From positions 2,852,001 through 2,916,000 of the forward strand of contig NZ_CP060007.1 of the NCBI RefSeq assembly GCF_014168535.1: 64,000 nt of DNA. The letters are read 5' to 3'. A program made the position numbers and the translations under genes. The DNA comes from Lacibacter sediminis. Its GTDB lineage: Bacteria > Bacteroidota > Bacteroidia > Chitinophagales > Chitinophagaceae. The notes below the pieces were generated by a model. It saw only the letters and a program-made list of their open reading frames with translations, had not been told where the DNA came from and searched no databases. Of the stretch, positions 16,090 through 24,076 are shown one piece after another; position 1 is the first letter of the stretch, and the number at the start of each line of letters is the position of its first letter.

Positions 16090-16159
16090 TTTTTTGCAAA
16101 AACTTAATGTTGTAACTGTTGATGCCTTCTTAATTTTAGTGTAAGTATTCCAGATAGTT

Positions 16160-18259
16160 ATGGCATCAGAAAAACGCAAGACGATTGTTCGTGATATCAG
16201 CTGGTTATCTTTTAATGCAAGGGTGTTGCAGGAAGCCAACGACCCCTCTGTTCCCCTCCGTGAACGTGTTCGTTTCCTCGGGATTTTTTCAAACAACTTA
16301 GATGAATTTTTTCGTGTGCGTGTAGCCACGCTCAAACGTATGGCTGAGTTTGGCGATAAGGCCAAGAGCAAAATGCACATGGAGAAAAATCCACAAAAGA
16401 TCCTTGAGGAAATACAGGATGTGGTGCTTCAACAACAAAATGAATTCAACCGTATCTGGAATCATGTGCAGCAGGAATTAAAAAAAGAAAAGATATTTCT
16501 TGTTACTGAAAAACAATTGAGCCGTGATCAGAAAAAATTTGTAGAGACTTTTTTTGATGAAGAAGTGAGACAGGAAGTAATTCCGCTTATGATCGAAAGT
16601 AACCCGCAGATACCTTACCTGCGTGAACGTTCTTTATACCTGGCCGTTGCCATGAGCAACAAATCAAACGCCTATAAAAAGAAATATGCATTGATCGAGA
16701 TACCGGCGAAGTTCAAACGCAGGTTTGTGAAGCTCCCCTCACCTGCCGGGCATCACCACATTATTTTAATGGAAGATGTGATCCGGCATTGTTTGCCCAA
16801 GATATTTTCCTTCATGGGTTTTGATGAGTACAGTGCACACATCATTAAAGTAACAAAGGATGCAGAGATCGATCTTGATGCAGATGTTAGCACTTCACTC
16901 ATTCAGAAAATTGAGAAGGGATTAAAGAACCGTCGCAAGGCAAAACCTGTGCGATTTATTTATGATAAAGAAATTGATGCCGGATTATTAGAATACCTCA
17001 TTCGTCGTTTAAATCTTACCAGAAGGGATAATATTATTCCCGGTGGACGCATTCACAACTTCCGCCACTTCATGGATTTTCCAAACGAAGTGTTTAAAGT
17101 GAAGCATGAACGTAAAAAACCATTCCCACATCCCGTACTCCGCAAAACCATTCGTGTAACGGATGAAATCATTCGACAGGATTTACTCATGCATTTCCCT
17201 TATCATTCATTTGACGTGGTGATCGAGTTACTGCGTGAAGCAGCAATGGACCCCGATGTAAAAGAGATCAAGATCACTGCGTATCGCCTCGCTGAAAACT
17301 CAAAAGTGATCAACGCTCTTGTAAATGCATCACGAAACGGGAAAGCTGTAACAGTTATGCTGGAGCTCCGTGCACGTTTTGATGAAGAAGCAAATCTTGA
17401 ATGGAAAGAAAAACTGGAAGAAGAAGGCGTACGTGTATTGATCGGTGTGCCCAACATGAAGGTGCATGCAAAACTCTGCGTTATAAAAAAACGTGTGCAA
17501 AACAAAACGATTCAATATGGTTTTGTAAGTACCGGGAATTTGAACGAAGGCACATCAAGGGTTTATGGAGATCATTGCCTGCTTACTTCCAACCGAAAGA
17601 TCATGGCAGATATCAACCGCATCTTTACTTACCTTGAACAGCCCGTAATGAGCCGGTTGAAATACCTGCGTCAATGTAAAACCTTAGTTGTTTGTCCAAC
17701 GGGTATGCGCAGGCAGTTTATGCATCTCATCGAAAATGAGATCAAGAATGCACACAAAGGATTACCCGCCTCCATCATTTTAAAAATGAACAGTTTCAGC
17801 GATGAGCAACTCATCGAAAAATTATACGAAGCTGCAAGAGCGGGTGTTGAAATAAAACTGATCGTTCGTGGTATTTTCTGTATGCTTACCCAAAGCAATA
17901 AATTCAAAAGTCAACCTTATGCCATCAGTATTGTTGATCAATATCTTGAGCATAGCCGTGTGTTGATATTTCACAATAATGGTAAAGAGAAAGTTTATCT
18001 ATCTTCGGCAGACTGGATGATACGCAATCTTGATCACCGTATTGAAGCGGCTGTTGAAATTACCAACAAAGCCATTCAGGAGGAGTTGAAAGAATGTATC
18101 AACATCCAGTTAAAAGATAATGTAAAAGCGAGGATACTGGATAACAACCTGCAGAATGCATATGTAAAACGTAAAGGAAAAACAGTGCGTTCACAGGTAG
18201 AGATCTATAATTTCCTGCATCAAAAAATTCCGAAGCAACTTGAAACTGGCCGCCATTGA
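16160..18259 (+). CDS. ppk1: Polyphosphate kinase 1
   Basis: PPK1 polymerises the gamma-phosphate of ATP into inorganic polyphosphate. The 699-residue protein shows the N-terminal domain opening (RDISWLSFNARVLQEA, NNLDEFFRVRVATL), the head domain, and two PLD-like catalytic domains with NMKVHAKLCVI (phospho-accepting His) and SSADWMIRNLDHRIEAAV (second catalytic His). ITAYRLAENSKV and FVSTGNLNEGTSRVY are also present. Its 3' end overlaps the ppx start by 20 bp, so synthesis and breakdown of polyphosphate are encoded together. Confidence 0.96.
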   Translation: MASEKRKTIVRDISWLSFNARVLQEANDPSVPLRERVRFLGIFSNNLDEFFRVRVATLKRMAEFGDKAKSKMHMEKNPQKILEEIQDVVLQQQNEFNRIWNHVQQELKKEKIFLVTEKQLSRDQKKFVETFFDEEVRQEVIPLMIESNPQIPYLRERSLYLAVAMSNKSNAYKKKYALIEIPAKFKRRFVKLPSPAGHHHIILMEDVIRHCLPKIFSFMGFDEYSAHIIKVTKDAEIDLDADVSTSLIQKIEKGLKNRRKAKPVRFIYDKEIDAGLLEYLIRRLNLTRRDNIIPGGRIHNFRHFMDFPNEVFKVKHERKKPFPHPVLRKTIRVTDEIIRQDLLMHFPYHSFDVVIELLREAAMDPDVKEIKITAYRLAENSKVINALVNASRNGKAVTVMLELRARFDEEANLEWKEKLEEEGVRVLIGVPNMKVHAKLCVIKKRVQNKTIQYGFVSTGNLNEGTSRVYGDHCLLTSNRKIMADINRIFTYLEQPVMSRLKYLRQCKTLVVCPTGMRRQFMHLIENEIKNAHKGLPASIILKMNSFSDEQLIEKLYEAARAGVEIKLIVRGIFCMLTQSNKFKSQPYAISIVDQYLEHSRVLIFHNNGKEKVYLSSADWMIRNLDHRIEAAVEITNKAIQEELKECINIQLKDNVKARILDNNLQNAYVKRKGKTVRSQVEIYNFLHQKIPKQLETGRH

Positions 18260-19151
18260 TATAGGAAGTAACGCAGCAAGATTACTCATTACCGAAGTAG
18301 AGGAAAATGAGAAAGGTGTTCCTCAATTCAATAAACTCAACCTTGTGCGTGTGCCACTTCGTTTGGGTTTTGATGTGTTTGAAACAGGTGATATTCCTAA
18401 AACGAAGATCAATAAGGTTATAGAAACCATTAAGGCATACAAACACTTACTTAGCATTTATGAAGTGAAGTACCTGAAAGCATGTGCCACTTCTGCCATG
18501 CGTGATGCAAGAAATGCCGAAGACATCATCCGGAAAGTGAAAATGGAAACCGGTATTGAAATACGTGTGATCAGTGGTGATGAAGAGGCTTCCTTTATTT
18601 ACGAAAATCATATTGCCGAAAATTTAGCGAAGGACCATTCCTATCTGTATATTGATGTGGGTGGTGGCAGTACAGAACTTACTTTTTTTAATGCAGGCAA
18701 GCTGGTATTTAAAGAATCGTTCAACATTGGTACGATTCGTTTATTAAAAAACCAGGTGAACGATAAGCTGTGGGATGAAATGAAAGAATTCATTAAGCTG
18801 GGTACAAAAGGCATCAACGGTATTATTGCCATTGGTTCCGGCGGCAACATCAACAAAGTATTTTCATTATCAAAAAAGAAAGAAGGCAAACCTCTCTCAC
18901 TCGAACTGTTACGTGATTATCATAAAGAATTCAGCAGTTTTTCATTGGAAGAACGAATGAAGCAGTACAAATTGCGTGAAGACAGAGCCGATGTAATTCT
19001 TCCTGCCATCCAGATATACATTAACGTTATGCGTTGGGCCGATATCGAAGAAATTTATGTACCAAAGATCGGCTTGGCTGATGGACTGGTGCATATGCTA
19101 TACGATGAGGTGAAAGCTAAAAAATTTAATGCCTCAACTTTAGTATTGTAA
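18240..19151 (+). CDS. ppx: Exopolyphosphatase (Ppx/GppA family)
   Basis: The ASKHA-fold motifs are [15 protein letters not shown] (phosphate 1), [43 protein letters not shown] (phosphate 2) and [11 protein letters not shown] (adenosine-type motif). At 303 residues it is the short form without the C-terminal HD-like domain, common in Bacteroidota. It cleaves terminal phosphates from polyphosphate or hydrolyses pppGpp; sequence alone does not separate these, but the overlap with ppk1 favours polyphosphate. Confidence 0.9.
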   Translation: MKLAAIDIGSNAARLLITEVEENEKGVPQFNKLNLVRVPLRLGFDVFETGDIPKTKINKVIETIKAYKHLLSIYEVKYLKACATSAMRDARNAEDIIRKVKMETGIEIRVISGDEEASFIYENHIAENLAKDHSYLYIDVGGGSTELTFFNAGKLVFKESFNIGTIRLLKNQVNDKLWDEMKEFIKLGTKGINGIIAIGSGGNINKVFSLSKKKEGKPLSLELLRDYHKEFSSFSLEERMKQYKLREDRADVILPAIQIYINVMRWADIEEIYVPKIGLADGLVHMLYDEVKAKKFNASTLVL

Positions 19152-19179
19152 TTTCAACTCACCAAATTTCAAATCCTAC

Positions 19180-19995
19180 ATGTCAATTAATAAAGAAGTA
19201 AAACGCATCACGACCAACACACTTCAAAAAATGAAGTTGAACAGCGAAAAGATCTCGATGATCACCGCTTATGATTTCTCTTTTGCAAAATTATTTGATG
19301 CAGCCGGTATTGATGTGATACTTGTTGGCGACAGCGCCAGTAATGTAATGGCGGGGCATGAAACAACCTTGCCTATTACGCTTGAGCAGATGATCTATCA
19401 TGCACAATCGGTGTTGCGTGGCATTCATCGCTGCCTCGTGGTAGTTGATCTTCCGTTTGGTACTTATCAATCCAATTCAGATATAGCGCTGGCATCTGCC
19501 ATCCGCATCATGAAAGAAACCGGTGCGCATGCCATTAAACTGGAAGGTGGTGAAGAAGCATTGGAATCGATCAAACGGATTGTAAATGCTGGTATTCCTG
19601 TTATGGGCCACCTGGGATTAACGCCTCAATCCATTTACAAATTTGGCACATATACCGTTCGTGCTAAGGAAGAAGAAGAAGCAAATAAGTTGAGAAGAGA
19701 TGCGTTGCTGCTGCAGGAAGCAGGTTGTTTCGCAACGGTTTTGGAGAAAATACCTGCACAACTTGCGAAAGAAGTTTCAACCAGTCTGCATATCCCCACC
19801 ATTGGTATTGGTGCAGGTAACGATTGTGACGGGCAAGTGCTGGTGATGCATGATATGCTGGGTATTAACACTGAGTTTAAACCAAGGTTCCTTCGTAAAT
19901 ATTTAAACCTGGGTGAACAGATCACAAGTGCTGTTCAGCAATACATCACCGATGTAAAGTGCGGTGATTTCCCGAATGAACATGAATCGTACTAA
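19180..19995 (+). CDS. panB: 3-methyl-2-oxobutanoate hydroxymethyltransferase
   Basis: PanB makes ketopantoate from 2-oxoisovalerate and methylene-THF, two steps before panC acts. The TIM-barrel motifs are [69 protein letters not shown] and [24 protein letters not shown]. The 271-residue length is normal. It closes the plus-strand run that opens with panC and panD, with the polyphosphate pair and the membrane genes in between. Confidence 0.96.
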   Translation: MSINKEVKRITTNTLQKMKLNSEKISMITAYDFSFAKLFDAAGIDVILVGDSASNVMAGHETTLPITLEQMIYHAQSVLRGIHRCLVVVDLPFGTYQSNSDIALASAIRIMKETGAHAIKLEGGEEALESIKRIVNAGIPVMGHLGLTPQSIYKFGTYTVRAKEEEEANKLRRDALLLQEAGCFATVLEKIPAQLAKEVSTSLHIPTIGIGAGNDCDGQVLVMHDMLGINTEFKPRFLRKYLNLGEQITSAVQQYITDVKCGDFPNEHESY

Positions 19996-20142
19996 AAAAC
20001 ACGTTGATTCACTGCAATGTTGCATTATCTGCAATTTCTGAAAATAATAACGGCTGAAAACACTATAAATAAGATCGGTTTTGCTTCTTCTGTTGCAAAC
20101 AGTAGACTACCTTTAAGTATCGTTAACCAAAAACGAAATACC

Positions 20143-20589
20143 ATGCTACGATCAACATTAAAACTCCTCCCGTTCTTATTCCTCGTTTTATTTGCAGCAA
20201 ATTCCTGTAAAAAGAAAAGCGACCCGAAATCAAAAACACAGCTTGTCACAGAAAGGGACTGGAAAATGACCAAGTTCGAGGTAAAGGAAAATAACAACGC
20301 CTGGGATGATCTTCTTGCAGGACAACCTGCTTGCGATGCGGATGATCGTCATGTGTTCCGCACAAATAATACTTACGAAATAAATGAAGGGCCTTCTAAA
20401 TGTGTTCCAACAGATCCGCAAATTGTAGATAATGGCACATGGTCATTTGGGGATAATGAAACCAAATTTATTTATGACGGCATACCGTTTACAATTGATC
20501 AGTTGGACGGAAACACATTAGTAATTTCATATACCGACAATACCAGTCCTCCCGATGTTTATTATTTCAAAATAACTTTCACGCATTAA
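20143..20589 (+). CDS. Lipocalin-like lipoprotein of unknown function
   Basis: The start at 20143 gives a lipoprotein signal (LLPFLFLVLFAANSC) with Cys near residue 22, followed by a lysine-rich anchor (KKKSDPK). The 125-residue mature part has the W-K-x-T opening and strand-rich pattern (ERDWKMTKFEV, GTWSFGDNETKFIYDG, YYFKITF) of small Bacteroidota lipocalin-like lipoproteins (DUF5004/lipocalin_4 type). The longer upstream frame lacks a signal peptide and I discounted it. It stands alone between panB and a strong terminator. Confidence 0.7.
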   Translation: MLRSTLKLLPFLFLVLFAANSCKKKSDPKSKTQLVTERDWKMTKFEVKENNNAWDDLLAGQPACDADDRHVFRTNNTYEINEGPSKCVPTDPQIVDNGTWSFGDNETKFIYDGIPFTIDQLDGNTLVISYTDNTSPPDVYYFKITFTH

Positions 20590-20618
20590 TTATAAACAGT
20601 AAGATTATAGATATAAAG

Positions 20619-20652
20619 AACAAGGCCTGCAAATGCAGGCCTTGTTCTTTTA
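20619..20652. terminator. Bidirectional terminator between convergent genes
   Basis: A 13-bp perfect stem (20619-20631 with 20634-20646) is followed by a T-rich run on the plus strand, with A-rich sequence on the other side. It can end both the lipocalin-like gene and the aminotransferase gene. Confidence 0.85.
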
Positions 20653-20666
20653 TCACCATAACTATC

Positions 20667-21857
20667 TTACTTCAACTTCGCCAATGCTTCTTTAATTCTT
20701 TTGTAAGCTTCTTCAATTTTTTCCAGACTGTTGGCAAATGACAAACGGATACAATCAGGTGTACCGAATGCACGACCTGTAACAGTTGATACATGCGCTA
20801 CATTCAACAGATACATACAAAGATCATCAGCATCGTTAATTACGTTTGTACCATCTGATTTGCCAAAGTAATAGCTCACCTGAGGAAATACATAAAAAGC
20901 ACCATCGGGTTCAGCTAATTTCCATCCGGGGACTTCGCTTACCAGCTCCATTACACGCTTCTTACGACGTTCAAATTCTTTCGTCATTTCATGCGTGGGA
21001 GTTTGATCACCCACCAAAGCATCAATTGTTGCACGTTGTGTAACAGCATTGGTACCACTGGTAAACTGGCCCTGTAATTTTTCACAACCTTTTGCCACGT
21101 CAACATTCGCAGCAATATAACCAAGACGGTAACCCGTCATGGCATAACCTTTACTCAAACCGTTTACAATGATCACCTGGTCTTTGATAGCATCGAACTG
21201 AGCAATGCTCTCGTGTTTACCAACAAAATTGATATACTCATAGATCTCATCAGAGATGATGAAAATTTCAGGATGCTTTGCAAACACATCTGCAAGGCTC
21301 TTTAATTCATCATAACTATAAACTGAACCGGAAGGATTACATGGAGATGAAAACAAAAATACTTTTGTTTTAGGAGTGATCGCAGCTTCTAACTCAGCTC
21401 CTGTGATCTTGTATTTATTTTCCATTGTGGTGGTAAGAATAACAGGTACGCCGCCTGCGATCTTTACCAACTCAGAATAAGTAACCCAGAACGGAGCAGG
21501 AATAATTACTTCATCACCCTGATCAACTGTTGCAAGGATCACATTTGCCAAACTTTGCTTGGCACCTGTTGATAATACAATGTTCTCAGGTTTATATTCG
21601 AGATTGTTGTCACGCTTTAATTTTACACAAACAGCTTCACGTACATCAAGGTAACCAGGTACCGGAGTGTAGTGACTGTAGTTATCGTCTACTGCTTTCT
21701 TTGCTGCTTCTTTAATATGTTTTGGTGTATCGAAATCGGGCTCTCCTAAACTCAAGTCAATTACATCAACACCTTTTGCTCTTAACTCACGGCCGAGCTT
21801 TGCCATCTTTAACGTCTCAGGTTCGCTGAACCTGCTCAAGAGGGAAGAAAGTTTCAT
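20667..21857 (-). CDS. Aspartate aminotransferase-type PLP enzyme (class I/II)
   Basis: The 396-residue fold type I aminotransferase has the early LSLGEPDFDTPKHIKEAA motif, HYTPVPGYLDVREAV, SSPCNPSGSVYS, DEIYEYI and the PLP-lysine motif VNGLSKGYAMTGYRLGY near residue 235, then RLSFANSLEKIEEA. The motif set is that of the class Ib aspartate or aspartate/prephenate aminotransferases; exact amino-acid range cannot be told. It appears monocistronic, bounded by a terminator downstream and an intergenic gap upstream. Confidence 0.9.
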   Translation of the reverse strand: MKLSSLLSRFSEPETLKMAKLGRELRAKGVDVIDLSLGEPDFDTPKHIKEAAKKAVDDNYSHYTPVPGYLDVREAVCVKLKRDNNLEYKPENIVLSTGAKQSLANVILATVDQGDEVIIPAPFWVTYSELVKIAGGVPVILTTTMENKYKITGAELEAAITPKTKVFLFSSPCNPSGSVYSYDELKSLADVFAKHPEIFIISDEIYEYINFVGKHESIAQFDAIKDQVIIVNGLSKGYAMTGYRLGYIAANVDVAKGCEKLQGQFTSGTNAVTQRATIDALVGDQTPTHEMTKEFERRKKRVMELVSEVPGWKLAEPDGAFYVFPQVSYYFGKSDGTNVINDADDLCMYLLNVAHVSTVTGRAFGTPDCIRLSFANSLEKIEEAYKRIKEALAKLK

Positions 21858-21918
21858 TTGTTTTACTGAATTAAATTGATTGTTCGCCGCAAGTTACCGC
21901 ATCCGCAGCTATTGCTTG

Positions 21919-22653
21919 TTAGTTATGTTTGATAATTGAAAGAGAAAGTGAGTCAGCATTGGTTTTGCCGAGGTAACCTTTCATTACAAGCGAGTAAACA
22001 GCGCCCTTGCTGAATTGTAATTGGTATTGCCTGGTTATGCCGGCATTTGCAATCGACCTGATCTTAATGGTTACGGTTGTATCTGCATAGAAGGATTGAA
22101 ATGCACCCGAGCTGAGCAAATTTGCCTGCGTGAGTTTTCCTGCGTAAGGTTTTGCAGCAATTACCACTGAATCCTGCAGAATGTTGGCAGGACGGTTAGT
22201 CAACACTTCAAGGGAATCAACATCAGGGCTTAAATGCAGCAAACGGATCTTCGATTGTTTGCCCAAACCTGTTGTGTCAAGATTGTCTTCCACAAAAAAG
22301 TATTTCAGCTTATCAGTTGTGGCCGTGTCAAACAGAAAAAAGGAATAGCGACCTTTTGTATTACTGAATAACAAATTGGCTAATTGCACTGTACCAAGCT
22401 GTAACCTGTAATTATTAAATCCACTGTCAACGCTAACATAATTTGCGGGTATATTTAAAGCGTTCAGATAATTGAAAGTGCCAACAGTTTTTAGATTCTG
22501 CAACACATCAATGCTCCCTGTACCTGCTGATGCATGCACAATATTCAACTGCATTTGGGTGCCGGGCACAACATCCTTTTTACAGGATTGAATGATACAA
22601 ATTGAGCAAAGCAGACTGACTATAACACAGTACCTCTTCAAGTCTTTATTCAT
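21919..22653 (-). CDS. DUF4397 domain lipoprotein
   Basis: The start at 22653 gives a lipoprotein signal ending IIQSC (Cys near residue 24) and a 244-residue protein. The mature part opens with QLNIVHASAGTGSIDVL and later LLHLSPDVDSLEVL, the repeated 'vRvvHasPdap.vDv' pattern of DUF4397. The family is found in surface-exposed, possibly adhesive or polymer-associated proteins; its function is unknown. It lies 20 bp downstream of the beta-lactamase-like gene on the same strand and may be cotranscribed with it. Confidence 0.8.
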   Translation of the reverse strand: MNKDLKRYCVIVSLLCSICIIQSCKKDVVPGTQMQLNIVHASAGTGSIDVLQNLKTVGTFNYLNALNIPANYVSVDSGFNNYRLQLGTVQLANLLFSNTKGRYSFFLFDTATTDKLKYFFVEDNLDTTGLGKQSKIRLLHLSPDVDSLEVLTNRPANILQDSVVIAAKPYAGKLTQANLLSSGAFQSFYADTTVTIKIRSIANAGITRQYQLQFSKGAVYSLVMKGYLGKTNADSLSLSIIKHN

Positions 22654-22673
22654 AATATTCACGGGCTGCAAAT

Positions 22674-23936
22674 TTATTTATCGTAGCTCACTTTAAATTT
22701 TGAAAGATCGGGTTGATGCTTTCGTTTACGTTTTACTTCTTCTTCATAAATAATCTTGCCAAGATTTTCTAAGAAGGGTAACCCGACAGAATCATAATCG
22801 TATTTATCATCGTTAAGAATGCCATCTTCATTGCAATAGATAGTTGCACTCAGCATAAACTCGATGTTCTTTTCAAAATCAACAATGTAAGCTACATCAG
22901 TTAAGAATCCGTACGACCACCCTACTTTGTTAAAAATGCGGATGTGTTTTGGAATGGATGTTTTCTTTTGTGTGCCAAACATGAGGAACTTACAATATGC
23001 ATCAAAAAAATGAGTCGTATCGTATTCAGGAAATCTTGTTTCACCCGGAAGCTGACTCATGTATTGATAAAGAAACTTATAATCGGCTTCGTTGATCTTG
23101 AAACGCTGTTGTGCAGGAACTGCTTCTGGAAACAACACGCTTCTCAAGATATTGTGAAGGTCTTTCAGATAGATCCTGTTCTTCCTGCTGAAATCCATGG
23201 CTGTATTCACCAACTGATCTTTTTCATCGAGATACCCTTTGCCCAGAAAATCATTTCGGGTGAGGTAGTTGTAATTACTCTTAATCAATGGCTGTTCAAA
23301 CAAGACTTTGCCGGTACTGTCACGAAAGCTTACCGGGTTAGTTATGCGGTGAAGTTCTTCCGGCATCGTGATAGCAAGCCGGCGAATGATCTGCACATCT
23401 GAATATCCTTTTGCCTTTAACTGATCGTGCAGGTATTGCTGACCCAAAAATTCGTAAAGCCGGTTGTTGGCATCGTTATCACTCACCACAAAAATCTTTT
23501 TGATGTAATGCTCAACGGTTGGCCGTCCATCGGGTGAAGTTGGATCGTTATACACGGCGGTTAAACCATCCTGCCCTTTTTCTGTGATCATGGTGGCGTT
23601 GCGGCTGATTCCAAGCTGGTTTAGTTTCTCCAAAGCGAGAAAAGCCACCGGCATTTTCACAGTTGAGGCCGGGTAAAAGTAGTCGTCGGGCTTCAGGTTA
23701 AAGTTATAATCGGTAAAACGGGGGCGGTTCTTTTTGTCCCTGTCAATGCGGGTATACATGATCTTTACACGCATGGAATCACGGTTGGCGAGCACTTTAG
23801 AAAAAAGATCCGGATGCTGCTGCATGAGATTCTCAAGAAAATTTTCGTTGGCAACCACTGTTTTAGCAGGTTTACAGGCGTTCAATATGAGCAACAGAGC
23901 CAGGCTGAAACTGATAAAAACGACAGATTTGAACAT
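22674..23936 (-). CDS. Class A beta-lactamase-like serine hydrolase, lipoprotein
   Basis: With the start at 23936 the protein begins with a lipoprotein signal (LALLLILNAC, Cys21). The serine hydrolase motifs are Ser91-x-x-Lys94 in PASTVKMPVA and Ser152-Asp-Asn in VVSDNDANNRLYE. A triad resembling KTG is not obvious; the KVGW stretch near residue 340 may stand in. At 420 residues it is much longer than a resistance beta-lactamase (about 290), so a cell-envelope peptidase or esterase role is likelier than drug resistance. It is divergent from secDF. Confidence 0.75.
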   Translation of the reverse strand: MFKSVVFISFSLALLLILNACKPAKTVVANENFLENLMQQHPDLFSKVLANRDSMRVKIMYTRIDRDKKNRPRFTDYNFNLKPDDYFYPASTVKMPVAFLALEKLNQLGISRNATMITEKGQDGLTAVYNDPTSPDGRPTVEHYIKKIFVVSDNDANNRLYEFLGQQYLHDQLKAKGYSDVQIIRRLAITMPEELHRITNPVSFRDSTGKVLFEQPLIKSNYNYLTRNDFLGKGYLDEKDQLVNTAMDFSRKNRIYLKDLHNILRSVLFPEAVPAQQRFKINEADYKFLYQYMSQLPGETRFPEYDTTHFFDAYCKFLMFGTQKKTSIPKHIRIFNKVGWSYGFLTDVAYIVDFEKNIEFMLSATIYCNEDGILNDDKYDYDSVGLPFLENLGKIIYEEEVKRKRKHQPDLSKFKVSYDK

Positions 23937-24029
23937 GGCCAAAAATAACACATAAACCCTTACTGCAAACAGCCTTAGAATAGTGGATAACAGTGATTTG
24001 GGGCCTGTTCGCTTTCGATATGAAACCCC

Positions 24030-24037
24030 TATCTTTG
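24030..24037 (+). promoter_or_regulatory. Predicted -7 box for secDF
   Basis: TATCTTTG matches TAnnTTTG, 39 nt before the ATG at 24077. It lies inside the longer upstream frame, which supports the later start. Confidence 0.5.
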
Positions 24038-24076
24038 CCCTCCTTAAAAAATAAGAACCCAAATTATTATTCTACT

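Noticed and set aside
22674..23936. Beta-lactam resistance gene
   Set aside because: The catalytic motifs fit the fold, but length, lipoprotein signal and lack of a clear KTG favour an envelope hydrolase.
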